Assembly: GCF_000512205.2 (NCBI RefSeq)
Contig: NZ_CP006644.1
Location: forward strand, 372,001-436,000
Source of the DNA: Sphingomonas sanxanigenens DSM 19645 = NX02
GTDB taxonomy: Bacteria; Pseudomonadota; Alphaproteobacteria; Sphingomonadales; Sphingomonadaceae
Length of the DNA stretch: 64,000 nucleotides
Reading direction: 5' to 3'
Position numbers and translations under genes: made by a program. Positions 29,401 to 37,609 of this stretch are shown piece after piece (within the stretch, counting starts at the first letter, position 1; each line of letters starts with the position of its first letter). Below the pieces are notes generated by a model. It had not been told where the DNA came from. It saw nothing but the letters and a program-made list of their open reading frames with translations, and made no database searches.

Positions 29401-31920
29401 CGTCTCGACGCGGAGCCGTTGTCGGGCCCTCGGTTCACGCCTGTCGTGCCGGACGGGCCGGTCGAGGTGTCGGCGCCAGGAGCGTCACCTCCGCGGGAGA
29501 GCCTCGCCTTCGATAACGGACTGGGCGGGTTCAAGGACGGCGGGAGGGAGTATGTCGTCGCGCTTGCGCCTGGGGTGCAAACGCCGGCGCCCTGGTCCAA
29601 TGTGCTCGCCAACAGCGGGTTCGGCACGATCGTCACCGAGGCGGGGCTCGGGTTCAGCTGGGCGACCAACAGTGGTGAGAACCGCATCACTCCCTGGCAT
29701 AACGACCCCGTCAAAGACCCGCAGGGGGAAATCCTCTACGTACGAGACGAGGAAAACGCGCGGGTGTGGACGACCACGCCGCAGCCGGCCGGCGGCGATT
29801 CCGCCGCGCGGGTACGCCACGGCGCCGGCTACACGATCTGGGAGCGGGAGAGCGAGGGCCTCGCCCAGGAACTGACCGTCGCGGTTCCGACCGACGATCC
29901 GGTGAAGCTCGTCCGCCTGCGTCTGCGCAATCTCCTGCCCCGAACCCGCCGGGTCACAGCGACCTATTATGCCGAGTGGCTGCTCGGGGCGGTACGCGGC
30001 GAATCCGCGCCGCTGCGTGCTGCGGACTATGATGCGGGCGCGCATGTGCTTCTCGCCACCAATCCTTGGAACGAGGAGTTCCAGGATCGGACAGCCTTTC
30101 TGACGAGCACGGTGCCGCCACACAGCCTGACGACGTCTCGCTCGGACTTCCTCGGGCGTGACGGCGATGTGCGCCGTCCGCAGGGTCTGGACAAATGGGA
30201 CCTGGGCGGGCGGCAGCAGGCGGCCGGCGGCGATTGCTGCGCGGCGCTGCAGGTCCATCTCGATATCGCCCCGGGTGAGACAGCCGAGGTTTGCTTCGTG
30301 CTCGGACAGGGCACGGACCGCGCCCATGCGGTCGCGCTCGCGCAAAGCTGGCAGGATCCTGCGGCGATCGATCGCGGAATGGTGCAGGTGCGCGAAGCCT
30401 GGGAGACCCGCCTCGGCGCGGTTTGCGTGACCACGCCTGACCCCGCGTTCGATATCATGGTCAATCGCTGGTTGCCTTATCAGGTGACCAGCGCCCGGGT
30501 TCGTGCGCGCGCCGGCTTCTATCAGGCTGGCGGTGCTTTTGGCTATCGCGACCAGTTGCAGGACGTGCTGGCGCTTCTTCACAGTGATCGGGGGGCGGCC
30601 CGGGCGCAGATCCTCGCGGCGGCCGCGCACCAGTTCGAGGAAGGCGATGTCCTCCACTGGTGGCATCCGCCGTTCGATCGAGGTGTGAGGACGCGCTGCT
30701 CGGACGACATGCTCTGGTTGCCCTATGCGACCGCGACCTATGTCGAGGCGACAGGTGACCGCGCGATCCTCGATGAAGAGGTGCCCTTCCTGCGCGGCCC
30801 GCAGCTTTCCGAAGGCGAATCCGATCGCTATGCCCGCTTCGACGTAACCGACCACCCGGTGTCACTGTTCGAGCATTGCGAACGCGCGCTCGATCGCGGT
30901 TATCGCCTGGGCGCACACGGTCTCCCGCTGATGGGCGCGGGCGACTGGAATGACGGGATGAACCGGGTCGGCGAGCATGATCGCGGTGAGAGCGTTTGGC
31001 TGGGGTGGTTCCTCATAACGGCGATCGATGGTTTTGTGCGGCTATGTGGCGGCAGAGGCCGGACCGATCTCGCCGACCGCTGGACGCAGCGCGCGCGCAG
31101 GCTCGGGGAGGCCGTCGAAAGGTCCGGATGGGACGGCGACTGGTATCTGCGCGCGTTCGACGATGACGGCCGACCCTGGGGATCGCATAACGACGAGGAA
31201 TGCCGGATCGACGCGATCGCGCAATCCTGGGCGGTTCTGTCCGGCGCGGGCGACAAGGCGCGCGCGACACGCGCCGTTGCCGCCGCGAGACGGGAACTGG
31301 TGCGTGATGACGATCGCATCGTCCGGCTGCTCACACCGCCGTTCGACCGGACGCCGCGCGATCCAGGTTATATCAAGGCCTATCCGCCCGGTATCCGCGA
31401 GAATGGTGGGCAATATACGCATGCCGCCGCATGGCTTGGCATTGCCACCGCGCGCCTGGGCGACGGGCAGGGCTCCATGGCGCTGTTCGAGCGCATCAAT
31501 CCGATCAACCATGGCCGTAGCCCTGTCGAGACCGCGCAGTACAGAACCGAACCCTATGTGCTTGCGGGCGATGTCGCCGGAGCGGCCCCGCATGTCGGAC
31601 GCGGGGGCTGGAGCTGGTACACCGGCGCTGCGGGCTGGATCTGGCGCTGGGCGGTCGAAGAGATATTGGGACTGCGGCTGGTGGAGGGCGGCATCGCCAT
31701 TTCGTGCTGCCTGCCGCCGACCTGGCCGCATTTTGACGCACGGATCACATGCGCTTCGGGAAGCCTGCAGATCCGCGTGGATAATCCGGCAGGCATCGCG
31801 ACCGGAGTGGAACGGATCAAGGTCGATGGGGCGGCGTGGGACGGGCCAATAATCCCGTTCCCCGATGATGGCAGCACGAGGATGGTCCATGTCGAGCTCG
31901 TCCCGCCTTCCGAACCGTGA
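23467..31920 (+). CDS. ndvB: Cyclic beta-1,2-glucan synthase (NdvB/ChvB type)
   Basis: A 2817-residue inner-membrane multidomain enzyme that builds and cyclises beta-1,2-glucan from UDP-glucose. A cytoplasmic N-terminus is followed by two helices near 315-375, then a GT84 glycosyltransferase with VTADADTRLPPGVVNQM (DxD near 531) and the RRWHRWVRGDWQ motif near 680. Further helices lie around 724-770, 790-815 and 850-890. Next come a glucoamylase-like middle region (about 910-1500), carbohydrate-binding beta modules, and a C-terminal GH94 phosphorylase domain with LMGAGDWNDGMNRVGE near 2490, which sets ring or chain length. Length matches Agrobacterium ChvB. The product is periplasmic and linked to osmotic and host or stress adaptation. 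It is coupled to a usp, which is unusual. Confidence 0.93.
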   Translation: MADIERSVAPLAASADESAIRHRLAGRMPRAEPVPAWAELSSLPKWLRRAREAASTADSRNAVAAEWLLDNDYHVQRAILQIDEDLPPSFYQRLPGIAGEQARGAPRVYMLAHALLRASHLQIALGSAVEFIDRYQDEERLSIAELWAFPTMLRLACLELLTAGFGRLFEDVPPPFEVHPEGQLSAGTDDTECVSRAIANLAVISSIPWKMFFDRVSRVEAILRRDPAAVYARMDFDTRDRYRHAVEQLAAHSGLPEWDVAARLLSQCHTEGDLPTGHIGYWLVGAGRPAFEDALHARPLTFVSLGRWLARYPAALYTAALILVGIAGFALPAAYLLTVEAKLSSWLIGIALITIPASVLSVTFVNWLVTLLVAPRVLPKLDFEKGIAADCRTAVVMPVIVGNVADITPLLQRLESHRLANPDPSLRFVLLSDHVDADRAIMPGDAAIERALVEGIERLNRRYPGPDGKGPFHLLHRPRLYNAAQGCCMGWERKRGKLAQFNALILHGACAPFSVSVGETARLAGIRFVVTADADTRLPPGVVNQMVATLAHPLNIAHFDPRSGRVSSGYTILQPRVEIAPENSGRSLFTHFFGGDTAIDIYSRAVSDVYQDIFGSGIFVGKGIYDVAAFERSLAGRVPENTLLSHDLFEGLHGRAGLASDIIVYEGFPAGYLDYSRRWHRWVRGDWQILAWLFPLVPGADGSRVRNRLTWFDRLKIFDNLRRSVVPASLVALLIGGWFLLGGNPLVWTLLALAAPAAYLFTDLVTGLAQGRRRGVLQGVLRRLSDHAGRWALAITFLVSDSAIAFSAIATTLTRLTTRRRLLEWTAAAQMSAHVATLHPRWAAWRAMWVSPLFAIVVGVALALIEPKVLLIAGPILLLWLLAPEIAIWITRPIARSVETLDDEDRLFLRRLARRTWLFFETFVRPEDNWLPPDNYQAPPDEATAHRTSPTNVGMMMLSTLTAWKLGHIGANEVAVRLRNVLDTLDRLERYRGHMLNWYDTRTGQALEPRYVSAVDSGNLAVSLVVARSACREAARAPILSLQRWDGLVDVLDLLAEALGVEGIDGDGACRKLVAAMRESARTAPGQPAAWHQRLGTLLERDCGQLQDKVHHIIAMGDMLPTDALHEVQVWVERADHHLRAMQRDVDTLLPWQPFLEAPPEGCFEIADELLPMLVDALSAGSEATALRARATIAAFEQKQGEGDTRDWARELGAALDLGAAASAALRDDLERLASDAARQADAMDFALLFDATTKLFNIGYNVSADRIDPHHYDLLASEARLASFFAIAKGDVPAEHWFSLGRPITKQAHGLALVSWNGSMFEYLMPNLFLRSDPETLLGQSDRSAVDLQRDYGAARNIPWGISESSFASMGADRVYGYHAFGVPALGLRRGLSRDLVVAPYATALALAARPGLAIRNMRDLAALGLIGRYGFYEAVDFTPERVPAGDRFAIVRSYMAHHQGMALAAMGNALCGDMFVDWFHADPHIRTIDLLLNERIPWELPPEISRIETREAAPVPEGAIPPLHSWPAESSGRTIAVHVIGNGRMASRLTEGGSGSLHWHRHALTRSDASPSGSGISIYLRERASGALWSAGPEPIRSGATDVHTRFHGHQVEYHRRDHGIATSMTVSIPHGDDVEIRRIMVVNETDRTRTIDFTSYAEVVLAPPADAARHPAFSKLFVGSEMLPAMDGLLFSRRARDPKESPPVLLHRAIADEPGLRVRGVETDRLAFLGRHGHESAPAALNGDTLPGGLGWTLDPVIGLQAEIEIPPFGRREIAFLTIAAGSRETVQEIAERYTTIPSMDWAVSDAATAVAREMHTLGLAPHRVPEAQKLLSRLLQPVSPRATYEGVGSGRASRQDLWALGISGDHPILLLGAGDAERPGLLRFLLSAHQLWRHRGVAVDLVIMHEGAEGYLEPVRERLLAVLRDAGVQDQLGQNGGVHLVGIDRADGDRARLLGRSAHLRLDERGGSIADQLSRLDAEPLSGPRFTPVVPDGPVEVSAPGASPPRESLAFDNGLGGFKDGGREYVVALAPGVQTPAPWSNVLANSGFGTIVTEAGLGFSWATNSGENRITPWHNDPVKDPQGEILYVRDEENARVWTTTPQPAGGDSAARVRHGAGYTIWERESEGLAQELTVAVPTDDPVKLVRLRLRNLLPRTRRVTATYYAEWLLGAVRGESAPLRAADYDAGAHVLLATNPWNEEFQDRTAFLTSTVPPHSLTTSRSDFLGRDGDVRRPQGLDKWDLGGRQQAAGGDCCAALQVHLDIAPGETAEVCFVLGQGTDRAHAVALAQSWQDPAAIDRGMVQVREAWETRLGAVCVTTPDPAFDIMVNRWLPYQVTSARVRARAGFYQAGGAFGYRDQLQDVLALLHSDRGAARAQILAAAAHQFEEGDVLHWWHPPFDRGVRTRCSDDMLWLPYATATYVEATGDRAILDEEVPFLRGPQLSEGESDRYARFDVTDHPVSLFEHCERALDRGYRLGAHGLPLMGAGDWNDGMNRVGEHDRGESVWLGWFLITAIDGFVRLCGGRGRTDLADRWTQRARRLGEAVERSGWDGDWYLRAFDDDGRPWGSHNDEECRIDAIAQSWAVLSGAGDKARATRAVAAARRELVRDDDRIVRLLTPPFDRTPRDPGYIKAYPPGIRENGGQYTHAAAWLGIATARLGDGQGSMALFERINPINHGRSPVETAQYRTEPYVLAGDVAGAAPHVGRGGWSWYTGAAGWIWRWAVEEILGLRLVEGGIAISCCLPPTWPHFDARITCASGSLQIRVDNPAGIATGVERIKVDGAAWDGPIIPFPDDGSTRMVHVELVPPSEP

Positions 31921-31946
31921 GAGCGGCGCGGAAGTCGATCTGCGGG

Positions 31947-32873
31947 CTACTCCGTCAACTGGGCAAATAGCCGTTCCACATCATCGCGGTGGCACAGATC
32001 ATTGCCCGGCGTCATCACTGCCGCTGTTCCTGCAGCCAACCCGTACCTGAAGGCGTCGTGCGTGCTTCTCCCGGTGGCCAGAGCATGGGTCATCGCACCG
32101 ACGAAACTGTCGCCTGCACCAACCGCGCTTTGCGCCGTGACGGCGATCGCCGGGAGGCGAAATATCCCATCCGCGTTCGCAAGCAGGGCGCCTTCGTGGC
32201 CCATTGTCACGGTGAGATGGACTGTGTCTCCCTTGGCAGTGAAGGACAGGGCGGCAGCCGCCAGGCTGTCGGGATCACGCAGACGTTCGCCAATCAGCTG
32301 CTCGAATTCTCCCAGACTCGGCTTCACGAGGAAAATTCCGCCGGCCGCCAGAGTGGTCGCGAGCGCCGGTCCCGATGTGTCGAGGATCACGCGTGCGTTG
32401 CGCCGCCTCGCGATCTCGCCGGCCTGCACATAGAAGTCTTCCGGAACGCCTCGTGGCAGCGAGCCGCTCAGCACGAGCCAATCGTAGACCTGAGCCTCCA
32501 GAGCCTTCAGACACGCCTGCCATTCGGTTTGGGCAATGAGCGGCCCCTCCGGCACGAAGCGATATTCCCGACCCGTACTGGCCTCATGAACCGCGAGACT
32601 GATCCGCGTGTGATCTTCGATATCGATGCACAGCCGCGGGAGCGCGTATTGGTCGACGAGACCGTTTAGCACCGTTCCCGTCGCCCCGCCGGCAAGATAG
32701 ACGGCAAGCACGTCTCCGCCCAATCTTTGTATGACCCGGCCGACGTTGATCCCGCCACCGCCTGCATCATAGCGTTCATTGGTGGTCCGAATCTTATGGG
32801 TATGCCGCACTTCCTGCGCCGCACATGCGCCGTCGATGGCGGGGTTGAGGGTCACTGTCACAATGTTCGTCAT
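31947..32873 (-). CDS. pfkB: 6-phosphofructokinase / 1-phosphofructokinase, PfkB family
   Basis: A 308-residue ribokinase-fold sugar kinase. It opens TNIVTVTLNPAID, has the substrate-binding glycines in YDAGGGGINVGRVIQRLGG, and ends with the PfkB catalytic signature SAVGAGDSFVGAMTHALA (catalytic Asp). The TLNPAID opening and the D-A-G-G-G-G-I-N block match PfkB/FruK rather than ribokinase. It would supply ATP-dependent phosphofructokinase activity for glycolytic flux in a group that otherwise mainly uses the Entner-Doudoroff route. The ATG at 32873 has AGGAG six bases upstream. It is convergent with the glucan synthase gene. Confidence 0.9.
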   Translation of the reverse strand: MTNIVTVTLNPAIDGACAAQEVRHTHKIRTTNERYDAGGGGINVGRVIQRLGGDVLAVYLAGGATGTVLNGLVDQYALPRLCIDIEDHTRISLAVHEASTGREYRFVPEGPLIAQTEWQACLKALEAQVYDWLVLSGSLPRGVPEDFYVQAGEIARRRNARVILDTSGPALATTLAAGGIFLVKPSLGEFEQLIGERLRDPDSLAAAALSFTAKGDTVHLTVTMGHEGALLANADGIFRLPAIAVTAQSAVGAGDSFVGAMTHALATGRSTHDAFRYGLAAGTAAVMTPGNDLCHRDDVERLFAQLTE

Positions 32874-33047
32874 CAACGCTCCTGGTCATTCTCGTTTCGT
32901 TGGGCGGCTCTTCTGACACCAGGAGTGGCGCAGCAGACGTGGGTTTTCCTCCATCATTCCGTCGGTCATCCAGCGTGCCTGGAAGGACGCCAAGGTCGAT
33001 CTGCGTAATCTTCGAGACGAGCAGCTATATCCGGCGGTCAGGCGTTC

Positions 33048-33446
33048 ATGAGTCCGGAAAAGCACTTATGGCATCATTCGAACGCTACAACCTCCCGCGA
33101 TTTTCGCCGGAACGTGCCCATTGCCACATCCTTTGCCGCGCAGGTCATCGTCGATGATCGCCGGTTGAGCGTGATTATCGGGGACATTTCCAGCGTCGGG
33201 GTGCTGGTCAAGGGAGACGCGCCGCTTGCCCTTGGTGCGAAGGTCCGCCTTCGCGCCATCGGACGCGACGAGGTAGCGCGCGTGATGTGGGTTCATGACG
33301 GTCTGTTCAGCATTTCCTTTACACATCCGGTCAGTCCTCTCGCGATTGCCCGCGACAACACCTCCTTCTTCCGCGACATGCATACATGGTCGGGCGATAC
33401 CATTTTGGCGTCCCAGCCATGGGAGAATTGGTCGATTGTCCCCTGA
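33048..33446 (+). CDS. PilZ-like domain protein
   Basis: A 132-residue protein whose central part, RDFRRNVPIATSFAAQVIVDD, then GDISSVGVLVKGDAPLALGAKVRLRAIG and ARVMWVHDGLFSISFTHPV, has the layout of a PilZ domain: basic N-terminus, (D/N)xSxxG, and a closing W...G..F strand. The classic RxxxR motif is present only in approximate form (SRDFRRN), so c-di-GMP binding is uncertain. The start is also uncertain because no strong ribosome site precedes the ATG. It precedes the PEP synthase gene by about 110 bp on the same strand. Confidence 0.6.
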   Translation: MSPEKHLWHHSNATTSRDFRRNVPIATSFAAQVIVDDRRLSVIIGDISSVGVLVKGDAPLALGAKVRLRAIGRDEVARVMWVHDGLFSISFTHPVSPLAIARDNTSFFRDMHTWSGDTILASQPWENWSIVP

Positions 33447-33559
33447 GAAACCGCGTGCTTCAACTTGTTGTTGCCGATGGTAAGCGTATGGCCGGTCATC
33501 GGCTCGAACTTGGGGATATCACTTATATCCATGCATCACTGAAGCGTCATTCTGCGGCC

Positions 33560-36013
33560 ATGCAGAACCATACCGCCAGCGCAGTTCGCCACCCATCGGA
33601 CGACTCCTTACTTGCTCACCGAGGCAGTCCCTACATCGTCTGGTTCGAAGATGCCCGCAAGTCGGACGTCGCCAAGGTCGGAGGCAAGAATGCTTCGCTT
33701 GGGGAGATGATCAGCGCACTTCGACATCGGGGTATCCGGGTTCCGGGTGGGTTTGCCACGACCGCGAATGCCTACAGGGCTTTGGTCGAGGCGCACGACA
33801 TTCGATCGCCGCTCAATGCTTGTATCGAGACATTTCGGGCGGGGCGATCCACCTTGCAGGAGACCGGCGAAGCGATCCGCCGCCTGTTTCTCGATGCGGA
33901 CCTGCCCGAAGACGTGGCAACCGCTATTCGCGATGCCTATCGCGCGCTGTCCCAGCGGTCCGGCAAGAAGGAAGTCGCGCTCGCGGTGCGGTCGAGCGCG
34001 ACCGCGGAGGATCTGGCGGATGCAAGCTTTGCGGGGCAGCAGGAGACATTCCTGAACGTCGTGGGAGAACGAGCGCTGCTCGATGCCTGTCGGCGGTGCT
34101 ACGCCTCGCTGTTTACCGATCGCGCGATCGCCTATCGCGAGGCAAAGGGCTTCGACCATCTTGATGTCGCGCTGTCGATCGGCATCCAGCTCATGGTGAG
34201 GTCCGATCTCGCCGGGGCGGGTGTGATGTTCTCGATCGATACCGAGACCGGCTTTCCCGATGTCGCCGTCATCAGTGCGGCGTGGGGCCTGGGGGAAACC
34301 GTGGTCCAGGGATCGGTCGATCCTGACGAATATGTCGTCTTCAAGCCTCTCGCTCTTGATGGCCGGTGCCATCCGATCATCGAAAAGCGCCTGGGCGAAA
34401 AGGCGCGCAAGCTCGTCTACGCATCAGGGGGCAGCGCGCGGACGACCGTCGTCGAAACCGTTCCGTCGGAACGATCGCGTTTCGTTCTGGACGACGAAGA
34501 AATCCTCGAACTGACGCGCTGGGCTATCATCATCGAAGAGCATTACGGCCAGCCGATGGACATGGAGTGGGCGAAGGACGGCGAAACGGGTGACCTGTTC
34601 ATCGTTCAGGCCCGGCCGGAGACCGTGCAATCCCTGCGCGATATGACGACGCTGAGAACCTATCGGCTCGACCATTCCGCCACGCCGATTCTGACCGGGG
34701 CAGCGGTAGGGGAGGCGATCGCCAGCGGCGAGGTGTGCCTCATCCGCGACCCCAGGGACATTGCCAGCTTCCGCGATGGAGCTGTTCTCGTCGCTGAAAT
34801 GACCGATCCCGACTGGGTGCCGGTAATGAAGCGTGCTGCCGGCATCATCACCGATCATGGTGGTGCCACAAGCCATGCCGCCATCGTCAGCCGCGAACTC
34901 GGCGTCCCCGCTATTGTGGGAACAGGCACGGCCACCCAGTTGCTGCACGAAGGGCAGGCGGTAACGCTCTCCTGTGCAGAAGGGGATCGGGGGGCAGTTT
35001 ATGATGGTGTAATTCCGTTCCAGAGTGAGGAACTGAACATCGGTGACCTTCCCCATGTCCGGACCGACTTGATGGTAAATGTCGCCAGTCCTTCGGCGGC
35101 GTTCCGCTGGTGGCGGTTGCCCAGCAGCGGCGTCGGTCTTGCCCGCATGGAGTTCATCATCAGCAACCTGATCAAGGTCCATCCGATGGCGCTTTTCCAT
35201 CCCGAGCAGGTCAGGGATGCCGCGGCACGCAGGGACATCGACGCCCTGACGAAAGGCTTCCCTGATGGAAAGGCCTATTTCATCGAGACACTGGCGCGCG
35301 GGATCGCGCGGATCGCGGCGGCCCATCATCCCAAGCCGGTCATCGTTCGGCTGAGCGATTTCAAAACCAATGAATATGCGCATCTGATCGGGGGAGCCGC
35401 ATTCGAGCCGTCCGAAGAGAATCCGATGCTCGGCTTCCGGGGCGCGTCGCGTTATTATGACGAACGGTATCGCGACGGCTTCGGGCTTGAATGCCGGGCG
35501 CTCAAGCGGGCCCGAGAGCATATGGGCTTTAAGAACATCATCGCGATGGTACCGTTCTGCCGGACTCCGCTCGAGGCCGATAGGGTGCTTGCTGAAATGT
35601 CGCGGCACGGCTTCGGGCGGCACGATGAAGGACTGCAGGTCTACATGATGTGCGAGATTCCCTCGAACGTGATCCTAGCGGAGGACTTCGCGGCGCGTTT
35701 CGACGGCTTCTCCATCGGGTCAAATGACCTGACCCAGTTGCTGCTCGGCGTGGACCGGGATTCAGCTCTCCTTGCGCCTCTTTTTGATGAGCGCAATGAG
35801 GCGGTGACCCGCGCGATTGCCGATGTCATCCAGCGTGCCCATGCCTGCGGCATCAAGGTTGGAATTTGTGGTCAGGCGCCGAGCGATCACCCCGATTTCG
35901 CGGCCTTTCTGGTCGAGCAGGGGATCGATTCGATTTCGCTCAACCCGGACAGTTTCGTGTCGACGCTGCTGCATGTAGCCGACGCGGAACACGCCGGGTC
36001 CGAAGGGCGATAA
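33560..36013 (+). CDS. ppsA: Phosphoenolpyruvate synthase
   Basis: An 817-residue enzyme converting pyruvate, ATP and water to PEP, AMP and phosphate. The N-terminal ATP-grasp domain has VGGKNASLGEMI and LAVRSSATAEDLADASFAGQQETFLNV. The central phosphohistidine domain has GGATSHAAIVSRELGVPAIVGTG with the catalytic His. The C-terminal TIM barrel has EENPMLGFRGASRYY and the GICGQAPSDHPDF loop with the acid/base Cys. The order and length match PpsA rather than pyruvate phosphate dikinase. I start at the ATG at 33560, just before the conserved YIVWFEDARKSDVAKVGGKN. Next to PfkB it suggests adjustable flux between glycolysis and gluconeogenesis during stress. Confidence 0.92.
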   Translation: MQNHTASAVRHPSDDSLLAHRGSPYIVWFEDARKSDVAKVGGKNASLGEMISALRHRGIRVPGGFATTANAYRALVEAHDIRSPLNACIETFRAGRSTLQETGEAIRRLFLDADLPEDVATAIRDAYRALSQRSGKKEVALAVRSSATAEDLADASFAGQQETFLNVVGERALLDACRRCYASLFTDRAIAYREAKGFDHLDVALSIGIQLMVRSDLAGAGVMFSIDTETGFPDVAVISAAWGLGETVVQGSVDPDEYVVFKPLALDGRCHPIIEKRLGEKARKLVYASGGSARTTVVETVPSERSRFVLDDEEILELTRWAIIIEEHYGQPMDMEWAKDGETGDLFIVQARPETVQSLRDMTTLRTYRLDHSATPILTGAAVGEAIASGEVCLIRDPRDIASFRDGAVLVAEMTDPDWVPVMKRAAGIITDHGGATSHAAIVSRELGVPAIVGTGTATQLLHEGQAVTLSCAEGDRGAVYDGVIPFQSEELNIGDLPHVRTDLMVNVASPSAAFRWWRLPSSGVGLARMEFIISNLIKVHPMALFHPEQVRDAAARRDIDALTKGFPDGKAYFIETLARGIARIAAAHHPKPVIVRLSDFKTNEYAHLIGGAAFEPSEENPMLGFRGASRYYDERYRDGFGLECRALKRAREHMGFKNIIAMVPFCRTPLEADRVLAEMSRHGFGRHDEGLQVYMMCEIPSNVILAEDFAARFDGFSIGSNDLTQLLLGVDRDSALLAPLFDERNEAVTRAIADVIQRAHACGIKVGICGQAPSDHPDFAAFLVEQGIDSISLNPDSFVSTLLHVADAEHAGSEGR

Positions 36014-36127
36014 TCACTGGTAAGGAAATTCTGGGCAGGTTGTACCGGGCCATTCGCAGCCAAATACCAGTTGATTGGACCGGCTTCGCAGCCGACTGCA
36101 TGAAAGCCGGAGCCGTCTGCGACGATG

Positions 36128-36144
36128 CCCTCTCCCCGAGAGGG
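36128..36144. repeat. Small GC hairpin downstream of ppsA
   Basis: CCCTCTC-CCC-GAGAGGG is a 7-bp perfect stem with a 3-base loop, in the otherwise empty 270-bp gap between ppsA and the convergent small gene. There is no T-run after it, so it is a weak terminator candidate at best. I see nothing else in this gap. Confidence 0.35.
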
Positions 36145-36287
36145 GATGTTGGCGGTGAGTATCAGCAGTCTGAGCGGGGCAGGGGGGCGACAGAGGTCTT
36201 GCGTCGATGGGACCGTCGCTTGCCTGTCGGCAGCAGGATTGAGGCTTCGCCCCCGCGTGCGTGCAGATATCATGCCTGCTCACGCGA

Positions 36288-36485
36288 TTACGCGCCATTC
36301 CGTTGTATGACATCGCGGTAGAGCTCGACTACTTGGCCAAAGGAAGCTGGATTTTGGCGGCCGACGAACCGGATGTTTGCGCCGAGCGTGATGCTCATGA
36401 TCACTGATCGTAAGAATTCCACTTCGCGCGCATCGCCTTCTCCTGAGCAATATACATAGCGCTTGAAAGTGCCAGCAGCTTTCAC
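36288..36485 (-). CDS. Small protein coupled to the SufB-like gene
   Basis: A 65-residue protein starting with GTG that overlaps the stop of the SufB-like gene (GTGA), so it is almost certainly translated with it. The sequence has a basic N-terminus (KAAGTFKRYVYC) and GEGDAREVEFLRSVIMSITLG in the middle. One cysteine is present near residue 13. No domain is recognised. Position alone suggests an accessory role for the SUF-like pair. Confidence 0.55.
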   Translation of the reverse strand: MKAAGTFKRYVYCSGEGDAREVEFLRSVIMSITLGANIRFVGRQNPASFGQVVELYRDVIQRNGA

Positions 36486-37594
36486 ATCGATCCTGAATTG
36501 GCGGCCGCGATCGTTCGACTGACTTCGATTCGGATTGCCGCAGGAAGCTGCTGTACATCGAGATTGAGAAACCCCTGAATGATGAGATCCCGGGCTGCGT
36601 CCTCGCTCATGCCGCTCGCCATCAGGTAGGAAAGCTTGCTCTGGTCGATCATACCGATGGAGGCCTCGTGCGACAATTGCGCCTGGGCATTGCGGGCTCG
36701 CAACGCAGGTACCGACAGAATCTCGCCATCGTCGGTGAGCTTCAGTCCGTTGCAGCCGAGGAAACCCCGAGTGTTGCGCCCTTCGCCAACGAGGGTTGTG
36801 CGATTGGAGATGGTGCCGCCGCCTGTCACCATGCGTGTGATGCTCTCCGAGCGAGCGCCGACGCCCTTGAGGTGTATCTCGCTCTCCATCACGCGCTCGG
36901 TGCCGTCCGGCGCAAAGATAACAGACTGGTCGTTCGCGACACCGCCGTCTTCGATGACCGTGCGGCTCTGCGAGAAATGATGCTTGAGCGGAGCCACCTG
37001 GATGTTGTTTTCGATGATGCGCGCGTCCTTGCCGACGTGCGTGCGTGCGTAACTATGGACCTCCATCGCCGATCCCCAGTGCTCGATGGATACGGAGCGG
37101 CATGTCGCGCCCTCCCGGAGGTAGGTCTCGGAGATCGAGAGATGGTGTCCGGCATGAACCGACGCCGGGACCGCGGATCCCGAGATCATTTCCACTTCGG
37201 CGCCTTCCTCGACGACCGTGATGTTGTGATGGAACTGCCGGCCCTGCGGCGTTTCGAGCAGCGTGAAGACCTGCACGGGTAGCTGTACTTTGGCGCCCTT
37301 GCGGATACGGATGAAGTGACCGACCGGGGCGTGGCGGCTTTCGGCAGCCTGGGCGACGTGTTCGTTCTCGGCAGGATCGATCAGGTTGAACATGAGATCC
37401 TGTACCCAGTCGTAGCGCGCGAGCGCATCACTCAGCGGGAGGATCTCGACGTCGGGATCATTTACCGTGATATGGCGAACCTCCTGGTTCACCAGCACGC
37501 AAGTCGCGCTGTGCTCGCCTTCGATGCTATAGCCGACGGGCGTCAGCTGCTGCTTTTCTTCCGGAGAGATATCGGCGTCGAGTGGAGTGGCCAT
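36482..37594 (-). CDS. SufB/SufD-family Fe-S assembly scaffold-like protein
   Basis: A 370-residue protein of the SufB/SufD beta-helix family. Repeating beta-strand segments run through EMISGSAVPASVHAGHHLSISE and QVAPLKHHFSQSRTVIEDGG. The C-terminal block (LSHEASIGMIDQSKLSYLMASGMSEDAARDLIIQGFLN) is the signature that contacts the SufC ATPase. It is shorter than canonical SufB (about 480-500) and stands alone with one SufC, without SufS, SufE or a separate SufD. This resembles the minimal SufBC (SmsCB-like) arrangement. It would form a SufB2C2-like complex if SufC were intact. It is 15 bp from the sufC stop. Confidence 0.85.
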   Translation of the reverse strand: MATPLDADISPEEKQQLTPVGYSIEGEHSATCVLVNQEVRHITVNDPDVEILPLSDALARYDWVQDLMFNLIDPAENEHVAQAAESRHAPVGHFIRIRKGAKVQLPVQVFTLLETPQGRQFHHNITVVEEGAEVEMISGSAVPASVHAGHHLSISETYLREGATCRSVSIEHWGSAMEVHSYARTHVGKDARIIENNIQVAPLKHHFSQSRTVIEDGGVANDQSVIFAPDGTERVMESEIHLKGVGARSESITRMVTGGGTISNRTTLVGEGRNTRGFLGCNGLKLTDDGEILSVPALRARNAQAQLSHEASIGMIDQSKLSYLMASGMSEDAARDLIIQGFLNLDVQQLPAAIRIEVSRTIAAANSGSM

Positions 37595-37609
37595 GAAAAA
37601 TTCCTTCCT

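Noticed and set aside
26503-30855. Long minus-strand frames (551 and 456 residues) inside the glucan synthase gene
   Set aside because: They mirror the GH94/GT84 coding frame. No motif is present and composition follows the opposite-strand codon bias.
36128-36144. Rho-independent terminator for ppsA
   Set aside because: The hairpin is short and lacks a T-tract, and it lies more than 110 bp beyond the stop.
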